The notes under the pieces are model-generated. The model did not search any database. It saw nothing but the letters and a program-made list of their open reading frames with translations, and was not told the origin of the DNA. From Rhizobium binae (GTDB lineage: Bacteria; Pseudomonadota; Alphaproteobacteria; Rhizobiales; Rhizobiaceae), in the NCBI RefSeq assembly GCF_017357225.1, contig NZ_CP071604.1, forward strand, positions 561,001-625,000: a DNA stretch of 64,000 bases, read 5' to 3'. Position numbers and translations under genes: made by a program. Within the stretch, counting starts at the first letter, position 1. Every line of letters begins with the position of its first letter. Below are positions 49,101-58,322 of the stretch, piece after piece.

Positions 49101-49658
49101 ATCGGTATGCCGCGTCCCGAACATGATGGCGAAGCAGGCAAGCACCAGCGTCGCGACGAGCGGCAGATCGAGAAAATAGAGATTGCCGCTGCCGATGCCG
49201 TAATCGGACGGGTTGACCATGGCGCTGACGGTGCTGGAGATCGCCTTCAGCTGCAGCGCGATATAGGGAATGGTGCCGATCAGCGAGATCAGCGCGACGA
49301 TGGTGGCGACCGTCGGGTTCTTGCCGTAGCGGGCGGCGACGAAATCGGCGACGGAGGTGAGCTTCTCCGCCTTGGCGAGCTCGATGATGCGGCGAAGCAG
49401 CGGCATGCCGAGCGTGAAGACCAGGATCGGGCCGATATAGATGCCGGCAAATTCCAGGCCGCGCTGCGCGGCAAGCCCGACGCTGCCGAAATAGGTCCAG
49501 GAGGTGCAGTAGATCGCCAGGCTCAGCGCATAGACGACCGGCCATCCGCCCTCCAGCGAGCCCGGGCCGCGGTTCTTGCGGTCGCCATAGCTTGCCACGG
49601 CGAACAGCAGCAGCAGATAGCCGAAGGCAGACGCGAATATGACCCAGCCTGGAAGCAT
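46155..49658 (-). CDS. Sodium:solute symporter-type hybrid histidine kinase/response regulator
   Basis: 1167 residues. The N-terminal ~500 residues are a 12-13 segment symporter (SSS) domain, starting MLPGWVIFASAFGYLLLLFA. PAS (about 655-700; DQGIAVFDSSNRLTIWNRRF) and a coiled coil follow, then HisKA (FFAAAGHDILQPLNAARLY, His about 807), HATPase with GLGLGLSIVDR, and a receiver at about 1040-1160 with Asp in VIADYHLDD near 1092. The architecture is that of the NahK/ErcS-like or CbrA-type kinases, which couple transport and sensing. GGAGGGTCA precedes ATG 49658. It is a single gene. A remote partner is the LuxR-type regulator at 14070-14717. Confidence 0.92.
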   Translation of the reverse strand: MLPGWVIFASAFGYLLLLFAVASYGDRKNRGPGSLEGGWPVVYALSLAIYCTSWTYFGSVGLAAQRGLEFAGIYIGPILVFTLGMPLLRRIIELAKAEKLTSVADFVAARYGKNPTVATIVALISLIGTIPYIALQLKAISSTVSAMVNPSDYGIGSGNLYFLDLPLVATLVLACFAIMFGTRHTDATEHQDGLILAVSMESVVKLVAFLTAGICVIWFLFDGPTDLWQKTVENSLVMSALNYHTPISRWITLIALSAFAIIMLPRQFHVTVVENRTAKQLKLAGFLFPVYLIAINLFVLPVAIGGLLTFGGAGNADFYMLSLPLAGEMPVVSLITFIGGFSAATAMVIVDSVALSIMVSNDIIMPIFLRRKLAGRTGQRDDFAKTLLNIRRSAIFAVLLFGYAYYRSTDSTAGLASIGLLSFAAIAQIAPALFVGLIWRRANARGAILGLTSGFVIWIYLLFLPSLGGPDYSHVASAVLGFIFPGATLFTAPDADPLVNATLMSLLVNTAFVIVGSLTRNARPLERIQAGIFVKRHSRSQFATRGWKTRISVGDLKAAISRYLGEERMQRSLTTYEQSSGRKLEDEQPADMALIHFSEQLLGSAIGSSSARLVLSLILQKIEDASSDTAWLLDQASEALQYNQDMLQTALSQMDQGIAVFDSSNRLTIWNRRFRQLLDLPENAGQVGFPLADIVTILSQRGDIAPGDLQQTVRHFLTLDKPFALVLGGGERIIEVRSNAMPDKGIVATFTDITQRVSADQALKQANETLEQRVAERTAELTRVNRELAEARAAADEANIGKTRFFAAAGHDILQPLNAARLYSSALVERMAQSDNSPIVRNIDSALESVETILGAVLDISRLDTGAMRPRLASVALSDLLERIETDFAPIAREKQLKLVVMPTSLRVRSDPNLLRRLVQNLVSNAIKYTISGKVLVGARRRGNQVIIQVIDSGIGIPPSKFRTVFKEFARLDEGAKTASGLGLGLSIVDRIARVLNHPVELQSTHGRGTEFRIAMPLDVSRPAEAVAAAAPTDRPAQPLKGLKVLCIDNEPKILEGMRLLLSGWGCEVTAADRLADVSAADGRDRPPDLVIADYHLDDGTGIAAILHLRRQFGVDIPALLVTADRTPEVRSEAERHDIAVQHKPVRPAALRAYITQISGLKRAAAE

Positions 49659-49879
49659 TGACCCTCCGCCGGCGACAGGCGCCGGCACCTCCCGCAATGC
49701 AGGTGAGCTTAAGTCATTTCAGGAGCCTTGAAAATTCCTGCCCGTCTAAGCCTTAAGTCAAAGACTGCGCGCAGTCCTTTGCGGGATTATTGCGATTTGC
49801 AATTGATTAATTGCAGTGAAGATGTAGCTAATGAAAACAACTGCATATCTCTGAAATGGATCGAAGGGAGACGGATCGG

Positions 49880-50317
49880 ATGCTCAATGAGTTCAAGGCC
49901 TTTATCGCCCGCGGCAATGTCATGGATCTTGCGGTCGGCGTCATCATCGGCGGCGCCTTCGGCGGCATCGTCAAATCGCTGGTCGATGACCTTATCATGC
50001 CGATCGTCGGCGCCATTTTCGGCGGCTTCGATTTTTCCAATTATTTCCTGCCGCTCTCGTCGGCCGTCAACGCGCCGACGCTTGCCGCCGCCCGCGCACA
50101 AGGCGCGGTCTTTGCCTATGGCAGCTTCCTCACCGTGCTCATCAACTTCCTGATCCTTGCCTGGATCATCTTCCTGATGGTCAAGGGCGTGAATTATCTG
50201 CGCATGCAGGTCGAGCGCCAGGAGAAGGCCGCACCGGAAGAACTGCCCCCGCCGCCGGCGGACGTCCTGCTGCTGACGGAGATCCGCGATCTCCTCGCCA
50301 AGCGCCCGGCGGTCTGA
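49880..50317 (+). CDS. mscL: Large-conductance mechanosensitive channel MscL
   Basis: 145 residues. Starts [20 protein letters not shown], with TM1 about 16-45 ([20 protein letters not shown]) and TM2 about 72-102 ([20 protein letters not shown]), then a charged cytoplasmic helix ending [14 protein letters not shown]. These are the MscL hallmarks. It is an inner membrane pentamer or tetramer that opens during hypo-osmotic shock. AAGGGAG precedes ATG 49880; the upstream in-frame ATG at 49856 would add 8 residues. It is divergent from the kinase gene. Palindromes at 49763-49776 and 49798-49815 lie in its upstream region. Confidence 0.96.
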   Translation: MLNEFKAFIARGNVMDLAVGVIIGGAFGGIVKSLVDDLIMPIVGAIFGGFDFSNYFLPLSSAVNAPTLAAARAQGAVFAYGSFLTVLINFLILAWIIFLMVKGVNYLRMQVERQEKAAPEELPPPPADVLLLTEIRDLLAKRPAV

Positions 50318-50503
50318 TCGCGGCTGGGACCGGCGGCTCAGGCCGGCATATTGATGCACGTCGTGGTGGCTCCACAAGGGCTCCGCCCGCCCTCAGCACG
50401 TCGGCCGCGCCGGCCATCCATCACGAAAATCGATATGCCATCACTTGTTATCATGGGATTTGCGGTCGCAAATCCTCTATGAAGGCGCAAACCGGAGATC
50501 TGC

Positions 50504-51670
50504 ATGTCGATCATGAACAGCCTCAGCCCGCGCGCCTTGGCGGCGCCCGAAAGCGGGATCGTCGAAGTCGTCAATTATGCCCGCGGCCGCGAAGGCCTGC
50601 TGCCGCTCTGGGTGGGTGAAGGCGATCTGCCGACGCCCGATTTCATCAGCCGGGCGGCGATGGAAGCGCTGGCCGCCGGCGAGACCTTCTACACCTGGCA
50701 GCGCGGCATTCCCGAGCTTCGCCGGGCGCTGTCGGATTATTATGTCAGACATTTTTCCGTCCGGCTGCCGGTCGAACATTTCTACGTCACCGGCTCCGGC
50801 ATGCAGGCGATCCAGATCTCCGTGCAGGCGCTGACCTCGCCCGGCGACGAGTTCGTCTATCTCACCCCGGCCTGGCCGAATATCGCTGCCGCGCTGGAAA
50901 TAGCCGGTGCGCGCGCCGTCGGCGTCGAACTGCAGTTCGAAGGCGGCAGATGGGGGCTCGATCTCGACCGCATCGAAGCCGCGATCACGCCAAAGACCCG
51001 GGGTCTGTTCATCAATACGCCGTCGAATCCGACCGGCTGGACCGCAACCAGAAAGGATCTCGGCGAAATCCTGGCCCTTGCCCGCAAACATGATCTCTGG
51101 ATCATGGCGGATGAAATCTACGTGCTCTATCACTTTGCCGGCGGCCGTGCGCCGTCCTTCCTCGACATCATGGAAGAGGGCGACAAGATCATCTTCGTCA
51201 ATTCCTTCTCGAAGAACTGGTCGATGACCGGCTGGCGCGTCGGCTGGATCGTCGCTCCGCCGGAGATGGGACAGGTGCTCGAAAACCTCATCCAATATTC
51301 GACATCGGGTGTGGCGCAGTTCATGCAGAAAGGCGCCGTCGCGGCGCTCGATCAAGGCGACGATTTCGTGAGCGCCAACATCGCCAGGGCCGCCCGTTGC
51401 CGCGACATTCTCTGCGATGCGCTGATTGCCACCAACCGCGTCGAAACGCTGAAGCCGGACGGCGCGCTCTATGCCTTTCTGAAGATCGACGGGGTCAGCG
51501 ACAGCCGCCAGGCCGCGATCAACATCGTCGATAAGACGGGAGTCGGTCTCGCCCCCGGGACCGCGTTCGGCGCCGGCGGCGAGCTTTTCCTGCGGGCCTG
51601 TTTCCTGCGCGATCCGGGCCAGGTGGCGGTCGCTGCCGAGCGTCTCTGCGACTATATCCTCAGGCGCTGA
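50504..51670 (+). CDS. PLP-dependent class I/II aminotransferase
   Basis: 388 residues. FYTWQRGIPELRRALSDYY (about 65) and NTPSNPTGWTAT (about 173) are class I signatures; the PLP lysine is in VNSFSKNWSMTGWRVGW (about 233) and the closing Arg region is GGELFLRACFLRDPG. GGAGATCTGC precedes the ATG. It may act on aspartate, aromatic or keto-acid substrates; specificity cannot be told. It is a single gene between mscL and galE on the same strand, with gaps of about 190-200 bp. Confidence 0.92.
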   Translation: MSIMNSLSPRALAAPESGIVEVVNYARGREGLLPLWVGEGDLPTPDFISRAAMEALAAGETFYTWQRGIPELRRALSDYYVRHFSVRLPVEHFYVTGSGMQAIQISVQALTSPGDEFVYLTPAWPNIAAALEIAGARAVGVELQFEGGRWGLDLDRIEAAITPKTRGLFINTPSNPTGWTATRKDLGEILALARKHDLWIMADEIYVLYHFAGGRAPSFLDIMEEGDKIIFVNSFSKNWSMTGWRVGWIVAPPEMGQVLENLIQYSTSGVAQFMQKGAVAALDQGDDFVSANIARAARCRDILCDALIATNRVETLKPDGALYAFLKIDGVSDSRQAAINIVDKTGVGLAPGTAFGAGGELFLRACFLRDPGQVAVAAERLCDYILRR

Positions 51671-51831
51671 GAAGTTGCCCGGCCGGTCGGTTTCGTGCCG
51701 GAATCGACCGATCGCTAAAACTTGAGCAAAGCCCGAAATCAGCCTCTAACCACGACTCCAAACATACCGGTTCAAAGGCCCTCGAACGGCCCCGCGATAA
51801 GAAAATTGGAAAGAAAAACCGGCGCCTGATG

Positions 51832-51860
51832 CCCCTGCTTCTAAAAAGCGAAAGCAGGGG
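51832..51860 (+). promoter_or_regulatory. Hairpin burying the galE ribosome binding site
   Basis: CCCCTGCTT (51832-51840) pairs perfectly with AAGCAGGGG (51852-51860) around an 11-nt loop. The second arm contains the AGGGG that would act as Shine-Dalgarno for the ATG at 51869, 8 bases later. The folding would hide it, so translation could respond to temperature, a factor or transcript context. Confidence 0.6.
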
Positions 51861-51868
51861 TGTGGGAC

Positions 51869-52903
51869 ATGGCGGTTTTGGTGACGGGCGGGGCCGGTTA
51901 TATTGGCAGTCACATGGTTTGGGCGCTCATCGATGCGGGCGAGGATGTGGTCGTGCTCGACCGCCTCTCCACCGGCTTCCGCTGGGCCGTGGCCCCGGCG
52001 GCGCGTTTCTACCTCGGCGACATTGCCGATGCCGACATCCTGAAGAAGATCTTCATCGAAAACGACATCGAGTCGATCATCCATTTCGCCGGCTCCGCCG
52101 TCGTCCCGGTCTCGGTCGCCGATCCGCTTTCGTATTACGACAACAACTCCGGCAAGACCCGGGCGCTTCTCTCCGCCGCGATCAAGGCCGGCATCCGCAA
52201 TTTCGTCTTTTCGTCGACGGCGGCCGTCTACGGTCAGCCGCAGACCGACCGGCCGGTGAAGGAGAATGCCTCCCTCAATCCGGAAAATCCCTACGGCCAG
52301 TCGAAGCTGATGAGCGAATTCATGCTGCGCGACGCCGCCGCCGCCTATGATTTCAACTATGTCGCGCTCCGTTACTTCAACGTCGCCGGCGCCGACCCTG
52401 ATCGCCGCACCGGCCAGTCGACCGCGGGGGCCACGCATCTGATCAAGGTTGCCTGCGAGGCAGCACTTGGCAAACGCGACAGCGTCCATGTCTACGGCAT
52501 CGACTATCCCACCCATGACGGGACCGGCGTGCGCGACTACATCCATGTCACCGATCTCGCCGATGCGCATCTGAAAGCGCTGCAGCATCTGCGCAAAGAC
52601 AAAGGCTCGCTGGTTGCCAATTGCGGTTATGGCAGCGGTTATTCGGTGCTTGACGTGCTGAACATGGTCACCCGCCTGCACGGGCATTCCTTCAAGATCC
52701 ATATGGCGCCGCGCCGCCCCGGCGACTCGGCGAGCGTCGTCGCCGACGCTTCGCTCGCCCGGCAGGTGCTCGACTGGAAGCCCCGCCACGATTCGCTTGA
52801 AACCATCGTCCAGAGCTCACTCGATTGGGAGCTCTTCCTGTCGAACAGAGATATCGACGACCTGCACAGCATCCACCGGGCGCTGGCCGCCGCATCGTTC
52901 TGA
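51869..52903 (+). CDS. galE: UDP-glucose 4-epimerase
   Basis: 344 residues. It interconverts UDP-glucose and UDP-galactose, supplying galactose for exopolysaccharide and lipopolysaccharide in rhizobia. TGGAGYIGSHMVWALID is the NAD-binding Rossmann motif (about 6), the catalytic YxxxK is in NPYGQSKLMSEFML (about 138), and RYFNVAGADPDRRTGQS and YGIDYPTHDGTGVRDYIHV are typical GalE segments. I chose ATG 51869 over the GTG at 51860. The start lies just after a stem-loop that may limit translation. It is alone; other galE/exoB copies may exist elsewhere. Confidence 0.94.
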   Translation: MAVLVTGGAGYIGSHMVWALIDAGEDVVVLDRLSTGFRWAVAPAARFYLGDIADADILKKIFIENDIESIIHFAGSAVVPVSVADPLSYYDNNSGKTRALLSAAIKAGIRNFVFSSTAAVYGQPQTDRPVKENASLNPENPYGQSKLMSEFMLRDAAAAYDFNYVALRYFNVAGADPDRRTGQSTAGATHLIKVACEAALGKRDSVHVYGIDYPTHDGTGVRDYIHVTDLADAHLKALQHLRKDKGSLVANCGYGSGYSVLDVLNMVTRLHGHSFKIHMAPRRPGDSASVVADASLARQVLDWKPRHDSLETIVQSSLDWELFLSNRDIDDLHSIHRALAAASF

Positions 52904-53016
52904 ACGGTGCGCGGCAGCAGCCTGCTTGCAATCCTCGCGCCGGCGGGCCGATGACGGTACGAAAAAGGGGACACCCAAGCTTTCTCAGGCTGGCGCCGGC
53001 CGACGGATAGGAGAAG

Positions 53017-54978
53017 ATGAAGAACTTTCTGGCCTCATTGCAGCTGCGAAAAGATAATCCGACGCTTCTGGTGGCGCAGTTTCGGGCCCTGTCGGCGCAG
53101 ATCCCCACTCTCTATATCCTGCTGATCATCAATGCGCTTGCGGTGGCGATCACCCATCTCGAATCCGCGCCCCTGTGGCTTTCCCTCTATATTCCAGTAA
53201 CCTTGAGCGTCGTCTGTGTCTTCCGTCTCTGCTGGTGGGAGATCAGAGGCAAGGAAGACATCACCGCCGAGCGGGCCTATAAGCTGATGAAGGTGACCAT
53301 ATCGGGCGCCGGCATCCTGACCGTCGCCTTCGGCGGCTGGTCTATCGCGCTTTACCAATATGGCGACGCTTCCCAACAGGGTCAGATAGCCTATTTCCTC
53401 GTCGTGGCGGGCATTTCCTGCATCTTCTGCCTGACGCACCTGCCGATGGCGGCGGCGATGACCACGGTCATCACCTTCTCGGCCATGATTGCGACCTTCA
53501 TGTTTTCCGGCAATCCGGTTTTCGTCGCCACCGCCGTCAGCGGCCTTTTCCTGATCCTGCCCTTCCTCAGGGTGATCAACAGCTATTTCCAGAATTTCGT
53601 CGGCCTGGTGCAACTGACCGAGGAGCTGAAGCAGAAGCAGGAGGAAGCCGAGGAGCTGAACTTGGTCAACAGCCGCAACGCGCTGCAAGACCAGCTGACC
53701 GGCCTTGCCAATCGCCGCAGCTTCTTCCTCTCCCTGGAAGAACGGCTGCAGAAAAATCCGGCTGCGCCGCCTGTCATCGGCATCATCGATCTCGATGGCT
53801 TCAAGCCGGTCAACGACGTCTTCGGTCATGCCGCCGGCGATCTGGTGCTCAAGGAGACGGCCCGGCGCTTCACGGTGCTGGTCGGCGAGGAGGGCGTCGT
53901 CTCGCGTCTCGGCGGCGATGAATTCGGCATCATCTTTCCCTGCTCGTTGACGCGCCAGGCGATCGCCGATCTCGGCCAGGCGCTTTGCGCCACTGTCCGC
54001 AACCCTTACGAAATCCCCGACGGCTCGGTCCGCGTCTTCGGTTCCTGCGGCATCGTCTGTCCCGATGCCGGCAGTTACACGGCCGAAGATCTTTACGAGA
54101 AGGCGGATTTCGCCCTCTATCAGGTCAAGAGCAAGCGCAGCAGCGGCGTCGAGTTCTTCTCGGCCGACCATGAGAAGATCCTGACTCAGCGCCACCTGAT
54201 CGAACTCGAGTTGCAGGCAAATGACTTCGCCAGCGAAATGAGGCTCGATTATCAGCCGATCGTCGAATTGCAGAGTGGCCGCGTCGTCGCCTATGAGGCG
54301 CTCGCCCGCTGGGACAGCGCCCGCTTCGGCCGCATCAGTCCCGCAGCCTTCATCCCCGCCGCCGAGCGCACCGCCGTGATCGGCCGCATGACGCGTATTC
54401 TCTTTGCCCAGGCGCTCGAAGCGCTGGCGATCATGCCGCGCCATTTGAGGCTGTCCTTCAATCTCTCGGCCCGCGATATCTGCGACCACGAGACCTCGAT
54501 GGCGCTGCTCGCCATGATCAATCGCTCCGGCGCCGATCCCAGGCGCATCGAATTCGAAATCACCGAGACCGCGCTGCTCTCCGATTTCGATACCGCCGAC
54601 CGGGTGATCACGATGCTGCGCGCCGCAGGCATCTCGATCGCGCTCGACGATTTCGGCACCGGCTTTTCGAGCCTCAGCCACATTCATCGCCTCGCCTTCG
54701 ACAAGCTGAAGATCGACAAGGGTTTCGTGATGAATTTCGACCGTGACGCCCGCTGCATGAGCATCACCCGGTCGGTCGCCAACCTCTGCCAGAATCTCGG
54801 CATTGCCTCGGTCGCCGAAGGCGTCGAAAGCGAAGCGATCGCCGAGGGGCTGAAGGCGATCGGCGTTCGCCTCGCCCAGGGCTATTATTTCTCGCGGCCG
54901 CTGCCGTTGGAACTTGCCGTTGACTATGCCGCCCGCTGCGAGGCCAAAGCATCCGCCCGGGATTCGCTTTCGGCCTGA
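53017..54978 (+). CDS. Membrane GGDEF-EAL cyclic-di-GMP protein
   Basis: 653 residues. About six membrane segments occupy residues 27-200. A GGDEF domain follows with an intact RLGGDEFGIIF (about 299), and an EAL domain from about 390 with YEALARW (about 426), the metal-site DDFGTGFSSL (about 547) and KIDKGF. Both motifs look complete, so it may act as diguanylate cyclase, phosphodiesterase, or both. No RxxD inhibition site was noted. GGATAGGAGAAG precedes the ATG. It is 113 bp downstream of galE on the same strand. Confidence 0.93.
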   Translation: MKNFLASLQLRKDNPTLLVAQFRALSAQIPTLYILLIINALAVAITHLESAPLWLSLYIPVTLSVVCVFRLCWWEIRGKEDITAERAYKLMKVTISGAGILTVAFGGWSIALYQYGDASQQGQIAYFLVVAGISCIFCLTHLPMAAAMTTVITFSAMIATFMFSGNPVFVATAVSGLFLILPFLRVINSYFQNFVGLVQLTEELKQKQEEAEELNLVNSRNALQDQLTGLANRRSFFLSLEERLQKNPAAPPVIGIIDLDGFKPVNDVFGHAAGDLVLKETARRFTVLVGEEGVVSRLGGDEFGIIFPCSLTRQAIADLGQALCATVRNPYEIPDGSVRVFGSCGIVCPDAGSYTAEDLYEKADFALYQVKSKRSSGVEFFSADHEKILTQRHLIELELQANDFASEMRLDYQPIVELQSGRVVAYEALARWDSARFGRISPAAFIPAAERTAVIGRMTRILFAQALEALAIMPRHLRLSFNLSARDICDHETSMALLAMINRSGADPRRIEFEITETALLSDFDTADRVITMLRAAGISIALDDFGTGFSSLSHIHRLAFDKLKIDKGFVMNFDRDARCMSITRSVANLCQNLGIASVAEGVESEAIAEGLKAIGVRLAQGYYFSRPLPLELAVDYAARCEAKASARDSLSA

Positions 54979-55060
54979 CCGATCAATCCCGGCTGGCCTG
55001 AAATGCTCTGGAGCGATCTTGCATCGTCGTCTATTCATGGTTCAACAGTGGAGGTGAACC

Positions 55061-56113
55061 ATGCAGGACGGCGAAGTCATCATCGAGCGGCGAGGCACTG
55101 CCGGCATCATCCGGCTCAACCGGCCGCGGGCGCTGAACAGCCTGACGCTGGCGATGATCCGGAGGATCACCCAGGCGCTGGATGGCTTTGCCCGCGATGC
55201 CGACGTTGCGGCTGTCGTGGCAATAGGGGAGGGCGAACGCGGCTTCTGCGCCGGCGGTGATATCCGCGCCCTGCATGAGAGCGCCCGGGCCGGCGACGGC
55301 CTCGCCGGAACTTTCTGGCGCGAGGAATTCCGTCTCAACCATATGATCGCCGTCTACCCCAAACCCTATGTCGCGCTGATGGACGGCATCACCATGGGCG
55401 GCGGTGTCGGCCTGTCCTCGCACGGCCGCCACCGCATCGTCACCGAGCGCACCCGCCTTGCCATGCCCGAAACCGGCATCGGCTATGTCCCCGATGTCGG
55501 CGCCACCTGGCTGCTGCCGAAGGCACCCGGCGAGGCCGGAACGTGGCTCGGCCTGACCGGCCTCGATATCGACGCCGCCGACGCGATCCACGCCCGCCTT
55601 GCCGATATTCGGATCGCCTCGTCGCGGCTCGGCGATGTGATCGAGACATTGTCGGGCCTGCCGCGCGGCAGTTCGTCGGGCGATGTCGATGGCGTCCTGC
55701 AGCTGTACGCAGAGCCTCCGGGCGAGAGCCGGCTGCGGCAGAACGCACCAATGATCGATCGCGCTTTTCGTTTCGACAGCGTTGAGGAAATCCTGGCGGC
55801 GCTCGCCGGGGAGGACGGCGAATTCGCCGCCGAGACGCGCCGGGTGCTGCTGACGCGCTCGCCGACCAGCCTGAAGCTCGCTTTGCAGCTCTTGAGGGCC
55901 GGCCGCCGCAGCGCCTCGCTCGCCGAGTGCCTCGGCCGCGAACTCGGCGCCTGTCTGCGGATGCTCAATAATCCGGATTTCTTTGAGGGCATCCGCGCCG
56001 CCGTCATCGATAAGGACCGCAATCCGAAATGGTCGCCGGCGTCAGTCGAGGCGGTGGAGGCGGCAGCCGTCGAGCGCTTCCTGCAGCCGGCCGAACCGCC
56101 GCTTTTGCTTTGA
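55061..56113 (+). CDS. 3-hydroxyisobutyryl-CoA hydrolase-type enoyl-CoA hydratase family protein
   Basis: 350 residues of the crotonase fold with the longer HIBYL-CoA hydrolase form. GFCAGGDIRALHE is near residue 66; DGITMGGGVGLSSHGRHRIV (about 108) and MPETGIGYVPDVGATWLLP carry the catalytic Glu and oxyanion pattern. The family acts in valine breakdown, but some members are acyl-CoA hydratases. GGAGGTGAACC precedes the ATG. It is a single gene between the GGDEF-EAL gene and the convergent helicase gene. Confidence 0.9.
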   Translation: MQDGEVIIERRGTAGIIRLNRPRALNSLTLAMIRRITQALDGFARDADVAAVVAIGEGERGFCAGGDIRALHESARAGDGLAGTFWREEFRLNHMIAVYPKPYVALMDGITMGGGVGLSSHGRHRIVTERTRLAMPETGIGYVPDVGATWLLPKAPGEAGTWLGLTGLDIDAADAIHARLADIRIASSRLGDVIETLSGLPRGSSSGDVDGVLQLYAEPPGESRLRQNAPMIDRAFRFDSVEEILAALAGEDGEFAAETRRVLLTRSPTSLKLALQLLRAGRRSASLAECLGRELGACLRMLNNPDFFEGIRAAVIDKDRNPKWSPASVEAVEAAAVERFLQPAEPPLLL

Positions 56114-56160
56114 CGCTCTCATCCTCTGAAGGCCCGATGTGCGGCACCGTGCGGCGTTAC

Positions 56161-58221
56161 CTATCGCCACATGCCGCGCATGCGGGCGCCGACATCGATG
56201 CGCACCTGCCGCGCCTGGGCTTGCGCGGCGGCATCCGATTTCACCTGCGGCCAGCTGCAGGCCTCGAAGAATTGCAGGAGGGTCGCCGGAATGAAGCGGC
56301 TGCGCGAGGCATAGACATGCCGGTCGCCCTGCGCATTCTGCCCATAAGTGAAGAAGCGCTGCGGCACGACGAGGTCGAGACCGTCGCGGGCGCGCGTCAT
56401 CGCCACATAGAGCAGCCGGCGTTCCTCCTCGATTTCGGCGCTGGCGCCGACGGCAAGATCGCTCGGAATACAGCCGTCGACGACGTTTAGCATGAACACC
56501 CTCGTCCACTCCTGGCCCTTGGCCGAATGGATGGTCGAAAGAATGAGGTAGTCCTCGTCGAGCAGCGGCACGCCGGCCTGGTCGCTGGTCGCATCCGGCG
56601 GATCGAGGGTGAGCTCGGTGAGGAAGCGCTCGCGCGAGGCATAACCGCCGGCAATCTGCTCGAGCTGCAGGAGATCGGCCTGCCGCGTTGCCGCGTCCTC
56701 ATGCAGCCGTTCCAGATGCGGCGCATACCATTGCCGCGCCAGCTCGATTTCCGCCGGCCAGCCGGCCTTGCCGGATTTCATCTCCTGCAGCATCGAAACG
56801 AATGCTGCCCAATCCTCGCCGGAGCGCGGCGGCGCCGGCATGGCGGCCAGCGCCGACAGCGGGCTTACATCCTCGGCCATCAGATCGAGCGCCTTCTGCG
56901 CCGTCGATGGTCCGACGCCCGGCAGGATCTGCATCAGCCGGAAGCCGGCCACCCGGTCGCGCGGGTTCTGCGCGAAGCGAAGGGCGGCCAGCATGTCCTT
57001 GACATGGGCGCTGTCGAGAAATTTCAGCCCGCCGAACTTGACGAAGGGAATGTTGCGCCGGGTCAGCTCGACCTCCAGCGGTCCGCTGTGATGCGAGGCG
57101 CGGAATAGAACCGCCTGCTGCTTGAGCTTGAGGCCTTCCTCGCGGTTGTCGAGCACCTTGTCGGCAACATAACGCGCCTGGTCGGCCTCGTCGCGTACCG
57201 TGACGAGGCGCGGCCGCTCGGAGGACTGCCGCTCGGTCCAGAGATTCTTGGTGAAGCGCTCCGAAGCGAGATCGATGACGGCGTTGGCAGCCGTCAGGAT
57301 CGGCTGCGTCGAGCGATAGTTGCGGTCGAGCGTGACGATATTGGCGGGCGGGCTGAAGGCCGCGGGAAAATCGAGGATGTTGCGGACTGTGGCTGCGCGG
57401 AAGGAATAGATCGACTGCGCATCGTCGCCGACAACGGTCAGCCCCCGGCCTTCGGGCTTCAGCGCCATCAGGATCGAGGCCTGCAGCCGATTGGTATCCT
57501 GATATTCGTCGACCAGCACATGGTCGAAGCGGCTGCCGATATCCTCGGCGATCACGCTCTCGCCGACCATCTGCGCCCAGTAGAGCAAAAGGTCGTCGTA
57601 ATCGAGCACGTTCTGGCTCTGTTTGGCCTCGACATAGCAGGCGAATAGCTCGCGCAGCTGCTTTTCCCAGGCCGCGCACCAGGGAAAGGCGTCGCGCAGC
57701 ACCTGGTCGAGCGCCGTTTCCGAATTCACCGCCCTGCTATAGATGGCAAGGCAGGTGCCCTTGGCCGGAAACCGGCTTTCCGTCCTGGAGAAGCCGAGAT
57801 CGTGCCGGATCAGGTTCATCAGGTCGGCGCTGTCTTCGCGGTCATGGATGGTGAAATCGGCATCGAGGCCGATCTGCTGGGCATAGTCGCGCAGCAGCCT
57901 GGCGCCGATGCCGTGGAACGTGCCGGACCAATGAAGCGCATCCGTCATCACGCCGGCATTCGAACCGAGCACGTCGCGGCAGATGCGCTCGACGCGCCGC
58001 GCCATCTCCGCGGCCGCCCGGCGCGAGAAGGTCATCAGCAGGATGCGGCGGGGATCGGCGCCCTTGACGACCAGATGGGCGACCCGGTGCGCCAGCGTAT
58101 TCGTCTTGCCCGAACCGGCGCCGGCAATGACCAGCAGCGGCCCCGCAATATGGCTGCCGTCGGTGAGCGTGCCGTGCTCGACGGCCATGCGCTGCTGGGG
58201 ATTGAGCTTTTCGAGATACAT
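56161..58221 (-). CDS. UvrD/PcrA-type ATP-dependent DNA helicase
   Basis: 686 residues. Motif I AGAGSGKT lies at 33-40 after the Q-motif LNPQQRMAVEHG (about 6-17). Walker B is in HVLVDEYQDTNRLQ, motif III in VVGDDAQSIYSFR, motif IV in LDRNYRSTQPIL and motif V/VI in STIHSAKGQEWTRVFM and LYVAMTRARD. It is a superfamily 1A 3'-5' helicase, slightly shorter than UvrD, lacking a nuclease domain. It ends 48 bp after the HIBYL hydrolase gene, with opposite orientation. It is not in an obvious operon. Confidence 0.94.
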   Translation of the reverse strand: MYLEKLNPQQRMAVEHGTLTDGSHIAGPLLVIAGAGSGKTNTLAHRVAHLVVKGADPRRILLMTFSRRAAAEMARRVERICRDVLGSNAGVMTDALHWSGTFHGIGARLLRDYAQQIGLDADFTIHDREDSADLMNLIRHDLGFSRTESRFPAKGTCLAIYSRAVNSETALDQVLRDAFPWCAAWEKQLRELFACYVEAKQSQNVLDYDDLLLYWAQMVGESVIAEDIGSRFDHVLVDEYQDTNRLQASILMALKPEGRGLTVVGDDAQSIYSFRAATVRNILDFPAAFSPPANIVTLDRNYRSTQPILTAANAVIDLASERFTKNLWTERQSSERPRLVTVRDEADQARYVADKVLDNREEGLKLKQQAVLFRASHHSGPLEVELTRRNIPFVKFGGLKFLDSAHVKDMLAALRFAQNPRDRVAGFRLMQILPGVGPSTAQKALDLMAEDVSPLSALAAMPAPPRSGEDWAAFVSMLQEMKSGKAGWPAEIELARQWYAPHLERLHEDAATRQADLLQLEQIAGGYASRERFLTELTLDPPDATSDQAGVPLLDEDYLILSTIHSAKGQEWTRVFMLNVVDGCIPSDLAVGASAEIEEERRLLYVAMTRARDGLDLVVPQRFFTYGQNAQGDRHVYASRSRFIPATLLQFFEACSWPQVKSDAAAQAQARQVRIDVGARMRGMWR

Positions 58222-58322
58222 CCAGCCGTCCGGTCGGGCTCCCGCAGAATCACTGCGAGAAGATTAGATGTTCCTTGAATGTTCGCGATTGCCGCCGCTG
58301 TCAAGCCTGGAACGGCGCAAGC

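Noticed and set aside
48237..49661. 474-residue open frame opposite the sensor kinase
   Set aside because: Shadow of the symporter domain; low-complexity basic composition.
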